Assembly (NCBI GenBank): GCA_024167805.1
Contig: CP099988.1
Coordinates: 2,355,001 to 2,419,000, forward strand
DNA from: Methanobacterium sp. ERen5
GTDB taxonomy: Archaea; Methanobacteriota; Methanobacteria; Methanobacteriales; Methanobacteriaceae
DNA length: 64,000 bases
Reading direction: 5' to 3'
In this document: positions 1 through 9,844 of the stretch, piece by piece
How the letters are laid out: each line of letters begins with the position of its first letter
Numbering within the stretch: position 1 is the first letter of the stretch
Notes under the pieces: generated by a model
Database searches by the model: none
Told to the model about the DNA's origin: nothing
Seen by the model: the letters and a program-made list of their open reading frames with translations, nothing else
Program-made: the position numbers and the translations under genes

Positions 1-253
1 TACTAATCTCTGAATTCCTATCTAATTAATTCCATATCCATTTCGTGGATTTGATTAATTGTTCTAAGTTTAAAAATAAATAAAGGATTAGCTCCCTTTT
101 AATTTAAATGCATAACTGCTCTATATTATTTTCTTGGAATCTTTTAAACAAGGGGGCCATTGTAAAATCAAATGAACCATGTAAGCCTACTGGATACTAT
201 TTTTAAAGTTTCCAAATTATGGTCCATTATGTTTTCTTTTCGTGTTTATTGTT

Positions 254-1678
254 TTATGAAAGGTTAAAAGGGGGTTCATTACCTTGTAACCGTCTGATGT
301 AAATACGTGCTGCTCCGTAGGCAACTAAACCTCCTAAAAGGCCCCCTATTACAATTCCCCACCATACTCCATTTTCTCCCCAACCAAGGATGACTGCGAA
401 TATGTAGGCACTTAAAATGACAAACACCACTTCTCTTAGCACCGTTAGGATGAGGGATATGGTTCCTTTACCAACTCCTTGAAATGATGAGCTGGACATT
501 ATTCCCAGTGGCAGGAATATGAAGAACAGGCACATTACTTGGAGGAATGATGCAATTGAAGGTTCTAGATATGAACTTGTGGAGCTGTAGGTAAACAGCA
601 TGGCAATATAAGGTGCAAATATGTATATTAAAACACAAATGATTGATGCAACAATGAGCCCGACTTTTACAGAGTAGTTGTGTATCATGGATATGTTCCC
701 ATATTTTTTGGCTCCGTAGGAAGCACCGACAATTGTGACCACAGATAGTCCAACCCCTATTATTGGTGCCATGGCAATCATTACAACCCTCCAACCTGTG
801 TTATATACTGCGACTGCGTCTGTTCCTGCAACTGCCACAAGTAGAATATTGAGAATTATTGCAAGGATTGACATCACAACGTATTCAACACTTGCTGGTA
901 ATCCTACACTTAAAATATTCTTGGTAACATTCAGATCAGGTTTAAAGTCCTTTAATGAGATTGTAGCATAAGTGTCTTTTTTTATAAAGAGCCAGTATAG
1001 TAGTATAATGGCCACTAGTGCGGTGGATATGATGGTACCCCATGCTGCTCCTGAAATACCCCAACCTGCCCAGTAGATGAGTATGGGGTCAAGGATCATG
1101 TTTACAACTGATGAAATTACCATTGCATGCATTGTTCTTTTAACATCACCTTCAGCACGAAGTATACCGTATGATGCACCTACAAAGAGTGATAAAATGG
1201 ATCCTCCAATGATTACCTGTCCGTACTCCATTGCAAGATCCAATGTGTTACCTGCACCAAACAGAATAAGTAATGGTTTGAGGAATACCAGCAGAACCAC
1301 AGACAAGATAAATGAAATACCCATTGTAATCACTACAGAATGTGTGGCAGCATTGTTTACAGATTTTTTGTTGTCTTCGCCTATGTAACGAGATATTGCA
1401 GATGCTGCACCAGCACCGAGGCCGTTACTTAAACCCATAAATATCATAAATACGGGTGTTACAAAGCCCACTGCAGCCAATGCATCTCCTCCAAGACCTG
1501 CAACCCATATTGCATTGACTATGTTGTAAAGTGACATTAAGATCATGGCAATGATCATGGGTCCTGAAAGTTTAATCAATGCCTTTTTTGGGTCTCCTAA
1601 AATTGTTGAGACTCCTTCTGTTTTCTCATCTTCCATTGAAATGTTCGGTGTTGATTGTAAAGATTCATTCCTTTCCAT
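254..1678 (-). CDS. MATE family multidrug efflux transporter
   Basis: A 474-residue protein with about twelve hydrophobic segments in two similar halves, the usual size and layout of MATE transporters, which export drugs or metabolites in exchange for Na+ or H+ across the cytoplasmic membrane. The first about 30 residues are polar and cytosolic; the first membrane segment carries the GPMIIAMILMSLYNIV stretch typical of the N-half. It lies about 60 bases downstream of a MarR regulator on the same strand, so the two probably form a regulator-pump operon. Substrate cannot be read from sequence. Confidence 0.93.
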   Translation of the reverse strand: MERNESLQSTPNISMEDEKTEGVSTILGDPKKALIKLSGPMIIAMILMSLYNIVNAIWVAGLGGDALAAVGFVTPVFMIFMGLSNGLGAGAASAISRYIGEDNKKSVNNAATHSVVITMGISFILSVVLLVFLKPLLILFGAGNTLDLAMEYGQVIIGGSILSLFVGASYGILRAEGDVKRTMHAMVISSVVNMILDPILIYWAGWGISGAAWGTIISTALVAIILLYWLFIKKDTYATISLKDFKPDLNVTKNILSVGLPASVEYVVMSILAIILNILLVAVAGTDAVAVYNTGWRVVMIAMAPIIGVGLSVVTIVGASYGAKKYGNISMIHNYSVKVGLIVASIICVLIYIFAPYIAMLFTYSSTSSYLEPSIASFLQVMCLFFIFLPLGIMSSSSFQGVGKGTISLILTVLREVVFVILSAYIFAVILGWGENGVWWGIVIGGLLGGLVAYGAARIYIRRLQGNEPPFNLS

Positions 1679-1738
1679 TTTTTCACCAAAGTAATACTGA
1701 TTATAATACTTTTTTAATTTTTAGCCAGATTTTGAGGT

Positions 1739-2218
1739 TTAAATCTGATTTTTAATTTTTTCAATACTGTTTTGAGCAAGTAAACCCATAAATTTCATTA
1801 ATTTAAGATTTTCATCCTCATTTAATCCATCACACACTATTTTCTTCCATTCTTCTTCAATGTCCTTAATTTTTGGTATGAGATTTTCTCCCTTTTCTGT
1901 TAGGAAAATATTATATTTACGACGGTTTTCGGGGTCGATGGTACGATATAATAATTCATCATCTTCCAATTCCCTCATTATACGTGCAATAAATCCTTTA
2001 TCAATTTGAAATAATCTCACAATATCGTCCTGAGTAATTCCAGGATGCTTTGAAATCACCATTAAACAGGGGATTTGTTTGCCCTTAATGTTTAATGCTT
2101 TTGCTTCTCTGTTAATGAACACGAGGTGATTTCGAGATACAATTGAAAGGAGTATTTCCAGTTGAAGCTCTGAATCTTCTATTTTTTCACCTTGAATATT
2201 ACAATCATTAAGTTTCAT
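1739..2218 (-). CDS. MarR family transcriptional regulator
   Basis: About 159 residues from the chosen start (MKLNDCNIQGEK). The open frame extends upstream to 2329, but that extension is Cys/Trp-rich and runs through the palindromic operator, so it is not coding. The central winged helix includes GITQDDIVRLFQIDKGFIAR, then a wing region with DPENRRKYNIFLTEKG, both typical of MarR. It probably represses itself and the downstream MATE pump, with release by a small ligand (inference from family and context). Confidence 0.9.
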   Translation of the reverse strand: MKLNDCNIQGEKIEDSELQLEILLSIVSRNHLVFINREAKALNIKGKQIPCLMVISKHPGITQDDIVRLFQIDKGFIARIMRELEDDELLYRTIDPENRRKYNIFLTEKGENLIPKIKDIEEEWKKIVCDGLNEDENLKLMKFMGLLAQNSIEKIKNQI

Positions 2219-2274
2219 ATCGAACACCCATTTCTTGTTCCAATACCAACATTGTGTCTGCCACCATATAAAAA

Positions 2275-2303
2275 TGTTGTCATGACAACAATTGTCTAGA
2301 CAA
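2275..2303. promoter_or_regulatory. twin palindromic operator in front of marR
   Basis: Two perfect palindromes lie side by side: TGTTGTCATGACAACA (2275-2290) and TTGTCTAGACAA (2292-2303). Their centres are 15 bases apart and share the half-site TTGTC. They sit 57-85 bases upstream of the marR start, where an autoregulatory MarR dimer would bind. That MarR is the binder is inference. Confidence 0.75.
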
Positions 2304-2565
2304 CAAAATCTTAAATGGAAACTCCTCATTAAAAACCGATCTAAACTCAGCCAGTTACTTTAAAAATTGATAAAATGGGCTGTTGAATTAACTGCACTCA
2401 AATCTCTGCACAGGGTCTGGCATCCTAGTATCTATACTAATTTTTCATTTATCAGTAGGATGTTGATCCTTTCTCACAGGACTTTTCAAATGCAGAACTC
2501 ATCATAGGCACGTTTTTTCACATGAGAAACCATTACTGTCTTCAGTTCCAATATTTATGAAGTTT
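2304..2565. other. intergenic, no gene seen
   Basis: A+T-rich spacer between the marR promoter and the end of the next gene. I see no convincing coding frame and no clear hairpin with a T tract. Confidence 0.5.
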
Positions 2566-2952
2566 TTAGATAAACATCATTATTCCTGCTAATCCATGGA
2601 GAACTGCAAAGATAATAGCAATTACAACCACTACGGGATGCCAGATAAATCGGATGTTCAACTGTCTTTGATGGATGCCAACACCAATCACCGCAGCTAT
2701 GACAAATGAAAACAAAGTTAATAAACCTAAAATACCTACTAACGGTTTGTGCAGTGATAATCCAATAAGAGTCATTAATACTGCGAAGATAAAGGAAACC
2801 ACAACCATTGCAGGATGCCATTTAAATTGTAACCATCCTCTATAGTAACTAAAACCTAACGCTGCAGTAACCAGGTACGAGGTCAGTGTTAAAACACCCA
2901 AATAAAGTACAAAAGGCTTGCCAAATATGGGATATAAAGCTATACTCACCAT
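2566..2952 (-). CDS. small four-helix membrane protein with internal duplication
   Basis: 128 residues, almost wholly hydrophobic, with four predicted membrane helices. The two halves repeat each other: each ends in a WHP(A/V)(M/V)VV...IFAVL motif (around residues 45-60 and 104-119). The conserved His after Trp could bind a cofactor such as heme, but that is only a suggestion from the motif. The start has GGAGAAGG upstream. Family not recognised with certainty. Confidence 0.7.
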   Translation of the reverse strand: MVSIALYPIFGKPFVLYLGVLTLTSYLVTAALGFSYYRGWLQFKWHPAMVVVSFIFAVLMTLIGLSLHKPLVGILGLLTLFSFVIAAVIGVGIHQRQLNIRFIWHPVVVVIAIIFAVLHGLAGIMMFI

Positions 2953-3129
2953 TTATATTCCTTCTCCACTAAATCTAACACAAGTAAACTAAACCTAACA
3001 CATTAAATCTATTATTTAAACATCGTAGATTCTTTATAGATCCTATGTTAATTAAATCCTTCATCGGTGTATATGAAAATCCTTTATTCTTAAACATTGG
3101 AAACTTCATGGTAGGTGGGTATTTGGGGT

Positions 3130-3465
3130 TTAATTTTTGGATATTCTGTAGAGGATGGTGAGTGCCACCAGCTGGATTATGTTGATTATGCTCAGCATGA
3201 AGGGAGGTCCCAAATTTGAGGAAAATGAAGCTGGTACCAGTTCCACAAATAGATGCACCACCAATCCAAACGTAACAAAAATGTTTTGAATAAGCATTAC
3301 AGATGCAAAGTACAGGAGTCCTATGGTGAAATGGGATTTAATTTCGTTATAGGTTTTCCAATAGGTTCTTAAGAGGAGGAATAACAGATAAATATTTACA
3401 AGGCCTGCTGTAAGGGAGAAGTATACTAATATCGTTACTGTTGATCCTAAATCTACAATTGCCAT
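3130..3465 (-). CDS. small membrane protein next to a winged-helix regulator (DUF7521-like)
   Basis: 111 residues with about three membrane helices: an N-terminal pair (residues 10-30 and 45-70) and a C-terminal one (85-108). It lies 78 bases downstream of a small winged-helix gene on the same strand, a pairing common in archaea and likely one operon. AGAGGAT precedes the ATG. The family assignment is tentative; function unknown. Confidence 0.65.
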   Translation of the reverse strand: MAIVDLGSTVTILVYFSLTAGLVNIYLLFLLLRTYWKTYNEIKSHFTIGLLYFASVMLIQNIFVTFGLVVHLFVELVPASFSSNLGPPFMLSIINIIQLVALTILYRISKN

Positions 3466-3543
3466 TTTAATATCCTCTTAACTTAATTATTTTTTAAGGT
3501 AAATTCTTTATTATTTCGTTTAAAACATCGTAGTTTTCTTCCA

Positions 3544-3771
3544 TCATGGATGTGAGAAAGTATAGTGTTCCATACTTTTTTCCCCAGATGAATCGATCAT
3601 TTTGTTATCTTCCAATATTTTCAGATGATGACGTATCGTTTTGTAGTTTAGGTTGAGTTTTTCTGCAAGTTGATGAGCATTGTATGGTCTTTCATTCAGT
3701 GCCCTCACTATTCTGGCACGATTCGGTCCTCCGGCAGTACCGGTAAATACCCACCAGATCAGTTTATCCAT
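3544..3771 (-). CDS. ArsR-like winged helix-turn-helix regulator
   Basis: 75 residues, little more than one winged helix. RARIVRALNERPYNAHQLAE and LNLNYKTIRHHLKILEDNKM are the classic helix-turn-helix and recognition helix of archaeal ArsR/HTH_20 proteins. AAGGAG precedes the ATG. It is the first gene of a pair with the membrane protein at 3130-3465 and may control it. No metal-binding Cys cluster is present. Confidence 0.82.
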   Translation of the reverse strand: MDKLIWWVFTGTAGGPNRARIVRALNERPYNAHQLAEKLNLNYKTIRHHLKILEDNKMIDSSGEKSMEHYTFSHP

Positions 3772-3922
3772 TTTTTACTCCTTCAAACCATTTTGTATCC
3801 TAAAAAAATTGTTTTATATCTAAATTTTGAATGTTTCACACATTTATAGGTTACAACATCTCCCTTTTTTAATTAACAGGTTTTCAAGCTCTTTTAAAAA
3901 AAATAATGGAATATTATTTTTT

Positions 3923-4615
3923 TTAAGTTGTATCCGATGTTTTTTCGTTGGATAAGCATTTTCCATCTAAAACAGTGACTATTCTCTCTGCCATGTTTCC
4001 AACATAGGGTTCGTGTGTCACCATCACCAGCGTAACATTTTCTTTGGCATGAAGATCCTTTAATAAGTTTAGAATAACTTCTCCAGTCTTGGAATCCAGA
4101 GAACCTGTGGGTTCGTCGGCTAGAATAATTGATGGTTTGTTTACAAGGGCTCGGGCTATTGCAACTCTCTGTCTCTGTCCACCTGATAGTTTGGTTGGTT
4201 TTTGATCTACCTTGTCTTCCAGGCCCACTGATTTCAGAAGTTCCAGTGCCCTTTCCCTCATATCCTTGGAGCTGGTGTTGGTTTCGTACATGGAGATTTC
4301 AACGTTTTCAACCACTGTTAAATTAGGTATCAGGTTATGCATTTGGAACACGAACCCGATCTCTTTGGAACGAAATTTATTGAGATTTTTGGTCTTCATC
4401 ATGTCGATTCCGGCTACATTGATGGTTCCGTCATCTGCAACATCCAAACCACCTATCATGTTAAGTAATGATGATTTTCCAGAACCTGAAGGTCCCATTA
4501 TGGATATGAACTCTCCCTTTTTGACAGTTAGGTTCATACCATTCAAGGCTTTTATTTTACCGTTGTCGTAGCCCTTTTTCAAATCCTTTATTTCTATGAT
4601 GTTCTCGTTATTCAT
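3923..4615 (-). CDS. ABC transporter ATP-binding protein (MacB/LolD type)
   Basis: About 230 residues from [15 protein letters not shown]. The open frame upstream to 4672 lies inside the permease gene and is not used. Walker A is GPSGSGKSS, the signature [15 protein letters not shown], and Walker [10 protein letters not shown], all intact. It belongs to the branch that powers FtsX-fold permeases. The start overlaps the end of the permease gene by 8 bases, so the two are translated together as one exporter. Confidence 0.95.
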   Translation of the reverse strand: MNNENIIEIKDLKKGYDNGKIKALNGMNLTVKKGEFISIMGPSGSGKSSLLNMIGGLDVADDGTINVAGIDMMKTKNLNKFRSKEIGFVFQMHNLIPNLTVVENVEISMYETNTSSKDMRERALELLKSVGLEDKVDQKPTKLSGGQRQRVAIARALVNKPSIILADEPTGSLDSKTGEVILNLLKDLHAKENVTLVMVTHEPYVGNMAERIVTVLDGKCLSNEKTSDTT

Positions 4616-5771
4616 AGCGCAGTGCCTCCGTTGGGGATAATCTGCTTGCCCTGTAGGCTGGGTAAAGTCCACCTATGATACCCACGATCAATGCCACTGC
4701 AAATGCCCTCAGGAATATGTAGATTGAGAATGACGGTGTGATAACGTTTCCAACAGATGGTACTAGGGTTAACAGTACTTCCACTCCCACCACAGCTATT
4801 AATGTTCCTGCAACAAATGCCAGCAGTGTGAGAACTATGGATTCTCCGAGTATCATGCTTAATATTCTGGTATCCTTCCACCCTACAGCTTTTAACACTC
4901 CTATTTCCCTTGTTCTTTCATAAACTGTCATTATCATGGTGTTAATAACTCCAACAGCTCCGATAAATATGGCTAAGAGAGATATTGCCCAGCTAGCTGT
5001 GTTTATGAATCCTAATCCTTGGTTTATTCTGTTGGCCTGATCTGCAGCTGTTGACGTGCTGAGCTGGTTTGTATATGTGTCTTGTATGGTGTTGCTCACA
5101 GTTGTTACGTTGGCATTGTCAGTAACTTTCACAAGGATACTCGTGACCTTGTCTTGGTTGTTTGTAAGATTTTGCAGGGTTGAAAGTGGCATCACAATAC
5201 CGTTGTCCATCATGAAGTTACCTGTTTCAAAGGTTCCTTTTATGGTAAAGTTCTGACCGAACAGGTTTATTGTATCTCCAATAGTTTTGTTAAGACTTTC
5301 AGCCTCAGTTTTTCCTATTATAACTTCATCACTACTGGAGTTGGAAAATGCAGTTCCATTCACACTGTCAACACCCAGTAAACTTAGCTTATCCGAGTCT
5401 ATACCCGTGATTGACAGGCCACCAAATCCTCCTCCTTGGCTGGTGTTAGAACTTAAACTTGAACCTCCTGTTGAGGTGTTTGTTGCCCTTAAAACTCCGG
5501 CAGTACTTTTAACTCCACTTAATGGAAGTAGTTCATTCACATATGATTGGTTAAAGGTTTGGCTTGATTGGCCACCTGATGAACCGGCTTGGCTAACTGT
5601 AATTTCAGCCGAACCTGCCTTCAGAGTACTCTGCGTTGAGTTCTCAAGCCCTCCTGTGATCATTCCAAGTGCCACTATAACCATTATTCCAATTGCTATT
5701 CCAACAATAGCAAGGGAACTTCTAGTTTTGTTTCTGAATGGATTTTTCACCACCAGCGATAAAAATGACAT
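4608..5771 (-). CDS. ABC transporter permease, MacB/FtsX fold
   Basis: About 387 residues: one N-terminal membrane helix after NPFRNKTRSSLAIVGIAIG, a large Ser/Thr/Asn-rich extracellular domain (about 40-255), then three C-terminal helices with the FtsX motif (YERTREIGVLKAVGWKDTRI) and a final [20 protein letters not shown]. This is the MacB topology, used to export peptides, lipids or drugs. The ATG at 5771 is preferred over the TTG at 5777 because AGGA lies at better spacing. Partner ATPase is the next gene. Confidence 0.94.
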   Translation of the reverse strand: MSFLSLVVKNPFRNKTRSSLAIVGIAIGIMVIVALGMITGGLENSTQSTLKAGSAEITVSQAGSSGGQSSQTFNQSYVNELLPLSGVKSTAGVLRATNTSTGGSSLSSNTSQGGGFGGLSITGIDSDKLSLLGVDSVNGTAFSNSSSDEVIIGKTEAESLNKTIGDTINLFGQNFTIKGTFETGNFMMDNGIVMPLSTLQNLTNNQDKVTSILVKVTDNANVTTVSNTIQDTYTNQLSTSTAADQANRINQGLGFINTASWAISLLAIFIGAVGVINTMIMTVYERTREIGVLKAVGWKDTRILSMILGESIVLTLLAFVAGTLIAVVGVEVLLTLVPSVGNVITPSFSIYIFLRAFAVALIVGIIGGLYPAYRASRLSPTEALRYE

Positions 5772-5804
5772 AGACAATCCTATGATAAACAGTATATAAA
5801 GCGT

Positions 5805-5830
5805 TATACACGATTCATGCGTGATTTATG
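5805..5830. promoter_or_regulatory. candidate regulatory motif shared with the kinase promoter
   Basis: The core CGATTCATGCGTGATTT lies about 35 bases upstream of the ABC permease start. A very similar string, CGATCCATACGTGATTT, lies at 8493-8509 upstream of the histidine kinase gene. Over 23 aligned bases I count five differences, all transitions. A shared regulator is inference. Confidence 0.4.
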
Positions 5831-6020
5831 CCAAAATCATGCCAAAATTCAAACACAAAAATTGAAAAAAATATCAATATGGAATGTGGGATTATATTTA
5901 ATCAGTATCTGAGAATGAACATTTAACAACGAACCCCACTCATGGCTCATTGTTCTTTAACTAAGTTTAGATGGATGTTCCGGGTTGATTTTTTTGGGTT
6001 AAATAGTGGTTAGTTAGGTT

Positions 6021-8395
6021 TCAGGGGCTTTTTTTGGGTAGGGTGAAGTAGAAGCTTGATCCCTTTCCCAGTTCGGATTCTACCCAGATTTTTCCGTTGT
6101 GTCTTTCCACCACCCTTTTACAGATGGAAAGTCCAATACCAGTTCCAGGATATTTTTTTCGTGTATGCAGGCGTTTGAAGACGTCAAAAATTTGCTTCTG
6201 ATGTTCGGGGCCTATACCAATTCCTTCATCACTCACACCCAGTATCCATTCTTCATCAGTTTCCTCTGCAGAAATATGTATTTTAGGGGTTGTTTCATGG
6301 AATTTGATGGAGTTTGAAATTAAATTCTGAAAGACCTGACCCAGCTGTGAAGAGTCACACCTGACTGTTGGTAACTTATCATGGATTATCTGGACATGTT
6401 TTTCCACAATGGTATTTTTCATCCCCAACAACACCTTATCCAATAGCTGGTCAAGGTCGCTAAATTGGTACTCAGTTTTTACTGTGTTGAGACGTGAGTA
6501 AACCAAGAGATCGTCTATTAAATCTTTCATCCTGTGGGAACCTTCCACTATAAAATCAATGTAGTCATCTGCATCTGAATCCAGCTTATTTTTGTACTTC
6601 ATGGCCAAGAGCTGGGTGAAACTGGTTACCATCCTTAATGGTTCCTGGAGGTCGTGGCTTGCAACATATGCAAACTGTTCCAATTCCTTATTGGAAACCT
6701 CCAACTTTTTATAAGCTTATTTTGAACGTTCTGTTGATGGATTAATTCTATATTAACTTTTTCAAGCTCTTGATTTGAAATATGTAGTTTACTGGTGAGT
6801 TTCTTCTCATTTTCAAGTAAGTGCTGCTGTTTAGATTCATATTCTTTCAGTGCTGTTATATCAACATTGATACCTATAAGTTTCAAAAGTTCCCCATCAT
6901 CTCCTCTGATAACCTGCCAACGTCCCATTAACCAATGAACACTACCATCAGCCCATTTCACACGAAATTCAGATTCTGTTGGTTCTCCAGTTTTTAATGC
7001 AATGTCAACACCATTTATGGCTTTCTGCATGTCATCGGGATGGATTAATTCTTCCCAGGCTTCCTGTGTTCCTGAAAACTCACCTTCTTTAAGGCCGTAC
7101 ATGGCTTCTAATTCTGGTGTCCAAATGTTTACACCTGTTTGGATGTTCCATTCAAATGTACCAATATTAGACACCTTCTGGGCCAAGTTAAATCTTTCAT
7201 AACTTTCTTTAAGTTGTTCTTCAACTTTTTTACGCTTGGTGATGTCGTAGGTTACTAAAAGCATTTTCCAGTCTGGAAATGCCAGTGGTATTGCACTTAC
7301 ATTGGTCCATATCATGTTGTTATTGTCTATTAGAACTCCAACTTCAACATCTTTAATTGGTGTCAGTTTATCAAATGCTAAACTACTTGGAAGTTCTGAT
7401 ATGGGTATTTCAGCGTAGTCTGAATTATAATATTTTCTTTCGGCATACTTTCCAAGTTTTAACTCGGTTTCAGATAGGCCTAAAATTTTTTCCAGTGCAG
7501 GATTTTCGTAGATCACTTTTCTTTCATGGTCAATAACTGAGATCCCAACGGATAAATTTTCAAATAAAGTCTTTAATTTCTCTTCACTTTCGACTAATTT
7601 TTCTTGAGCCTTCTTATGGGCCGTGACAATTTGAGTTGATATGGCAATGCCATCTGGAATTGGAGTAACAGTTACATAAAACCAATCATCAATTCTATCG
7701 GATGAGTAATGATCTTCAAATTTAACTACCTTCTGGGTATTCACGGCCTTTTTGTACATGTTAAAGAAGTTTGTCTTGGGGAAGGTGGGCCAAAGTTCCC
7801 CCATGTGCAGGCCAATAATTTCTTCAGATTTTAACCCGTTGTTTTTGGTAGCCTGAGTATTCTGGTAGATGTAGCTGAAGTCGATGATTTCACCTTGATC
7901 ATCGTACACTGGTTTGAGAATTTTGAACCCGTCAAGGGAGTTCTCCTGCACAGTTTGAGACCGTTTTTCATTTGCTTGAAGTTTTTCTTCGGTTTTTTTG
8001 TGTTTAGGGATATCCATAATTGAAATCAGGATCATGGGTTTTTGATCCTCACACTCAAACTTTTGGATATTTAGATTCAGGGTTTTGGGGGTACCGTTTT
8101 CAAAGATGTGGTTCAGTTCATAGTTTCTGATGAGGGAAGATTCAGGTAAAATATCTTTGAGGAGCCTTCGTAAATCCGGAGTATCCCATTCTCCATTATT
8201 TAAATCATAAATTAAATTACCCACGGTGTCAGAAGGATCCACATTAAAATAGTTTAAAAATGAGTCGTTAAATGTAATAACCCTTAAATTTGCATCTAAA
8301 ACAATTAAAGGTTCTTGAATAATATCCATTATACTTTCTAAAAGAAGTTTTGTTGATGTAGTTTCTAAACAGGATCCATCAGAGTTAGCAGTCAT
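6021..8395 (-). pseudogene. multi-PAS sensor histidine kinase, split by one frameshift
   Basis: The first frame (8395 to about 6710) has no membrane segment but several PAS domains, roughly residues 15-120, 140-250, 265-380 and 395-515. The last has the PAC-like WADGSVHWLMGRW. The second frame (to 6021) carries the HisKA box [11 protein letters not shown], the N box [12 protein letters not shown], and the G boxes DEGIGIG and [18 protein letters not shown]. One extra A in the A5 run at 6706-6710 joins them as [19 protein letters not shown], so a sequencing error is likely. It is a cytosolic sensor kinase typical of methanogens, with no response regulator nearby. Start 8395 has GGGGGA upstream. 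Confidence 0.88.
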
Positions 8396-8757
8396 AAGAC
8401 ATTTCCCCCAAAATATCATTTTCTACTAAATATTTGACATTGAGAATATAACCACATTTCGATTTAATTTAGATTACCAAGATGATCTTATACGATCCAT
8501 ACGTGATTTGTAGATCTAAAGCCACAAATATTTGCTTAAAGCAACATTTTCAATGAATTTAAGGTGTTTTGCCGAATTTGTTTAATCATAGTTTTGTCAT
8601 TGGAAATGATGGAATGGTCCATGAAGTGGGTATTAGACTAAAACTGCGGTTGGATTAATGTTTTAAGGGGTTTCACTTGCAATTTACTGCTACTTGTTCC
8701 AGATGAAATACCAAACAGTTTAAATTTCTTGCCACAATGTATTTATCGGTGTTATTT
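8396..8757. promoter_or_regulatory. divergent promoter region between kinase and DUF5518 genes
   Basis: About 360 bases with no gene. It holds the CGATCCATACGTGATTT motif at 8493-8509 (shared with the ABC permease promoter) and must hold both divergent promoters. I see no other clear repeat. Confidence 0.45.
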
Positions 8758-9141
8758 ATGAATGATTTGAAATACATAATCTTAGGCATTGTAGCTGCAT
8801 TAATTATTAGTTTGGCACTATCAAAGCTTCTTCTCATGGGTGGACTCATGGCAGGAGTGGTTGGTTTTTTATTGGCTGGAATAATAGTGGGCTACTTAAC
8901 ACGTGGTGACACTCAAGAAGTTGCAATCAATGGAATGATTGTTGGATTTATAGGGGGCATTATATTCATTTTAATTGGAACAGTCATGAACAGTCTAATT
9001 TACAATCCCCATGCAAATACCTCTATGTTTAGCATGTTTCTAGCAGGAGGAATTATGGTTGGAATCATAGCAGGTATTATCTATGGAATCATATCTGCAG
9101 TTGGGGGTATCATTGGCAGTTATATAAAGGCTAAAACCTAA
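8758..9141 (+). CDS. DUF5518-like small membrane protein
   Basis: 127 residues with four hydrophobic helices and Gly-rich packing motifs (GGLMAGVVGFLLAGIIVGYL and GGIMVGIIAGIIYGIISAVG), the look of the DUF5518 family common in methanogens; function unknown. A second member lies at 55490-55983. The ATG at 8758 is chosen over the upstream one at 8737 because the first seven residues do not fit the family pattern. Confidence 0.78.
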   Translation: MNDLKYIILGIVAALIISLALSKLLLMGGLMAGVVGFLLAGIIVGYLTRGDTQEVAINGMIVGFIGGIIFILIGTVMNSLIYNPHANTSMFSMFLAGGIMVGIIAGIIYGIISAVGGIIGSYIKAKT

Positions 9142-9256
9142 TGAACATCTTTTTTTTATTAAATTTTTTTATTGGTTTCACATTTTTTCTAGAAATAATT
9201 TGGTGATCGATTGATTTAATAGCATGAAAATAGCATAGATCATGGAGGAATGTGTA

Positions 9257-9556
9257 ATGGAAATAGATAGAATCAACTACTGGATTTCTGAAGTGTGTAT
9301 AAAGGATAATCATATCCACAGCGTTAGACTGTACAGGGACAATGAACTGGCCTATGGACTAGATCAAACCTGGACAGTACAGCAGGTTATTGACACCATA
9401 AATAAGGGTTACAACATAAACACCATAGTAAATGTTAATGGCAGATGGGTGTCAGGTGCCAGGGTTAAAATCATGACAATCGGTGGAACCAGCTACATCA
9501 CAACTGAAAGGGATGAATCAGCTCCTGACAATCTGGAAAATCTACCAAAATTCTAA
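9257..9556 (+). CDS. DUF3892 family protein
   Basis: 99 residues starting MEIDRINYWISEVC. GGAGG at 9244-9248 sets this start, and the decayed copy at 14923 keeps the same start context. Motifs include DNHIHSVRLYRDNELA and VNVNGRWVSGARVKIMTIGG, then a charged tail, as in small DUF3892 proteins. Soluble, function unknown. A near-identical but broken copy lies 5.7 kb away. Confidence 0.75.
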   Translation: MEIDRINYWISEVCIKDNHIHSVRLYRDNELAYGLDQTWTVQQVIDTINKGYNINTIVNVNGRWVSGARVKIMTIGGTSYITTERDESAPDNLENLPKF

Positions 9557-9844
9557 TGCGAGTGTTAATCAATAAAAACTATGAGTTTTTCCACAATATT
9601 TTTTGTTATTCTTCAAATCGCATATACCATTTCCTACAGATGGATGTTAGTGTTAATAGAATTGGATTGGATAATAAATACTAAAAAAAATAAAATCATA
9701 AAAAATTATCTGGTTTAAGTGTGAATTATTATACTCTGTGGTGTAATGGGTCAAATTTTTCAATATTCCATGTTTTCAATCCATAAATATTCTTTCGTAT
9801 TGAATTTAAAAAAAAATTTGGGAAAAAAATTAAATATTTCTGGA
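9557..9844. other. intergenic spacer between convergent genes
   Basis: A+T-rich spacer with several A and T tracts between converging genes. It probably holds terminators, but no strong GC hairpin is visible. Confidence 0.4.

Noticed and set aside
1..253. Possible gene end or terminator left of the MATE gene
   Set aside because: No open frame and no stem with a T tract strong enough to call.
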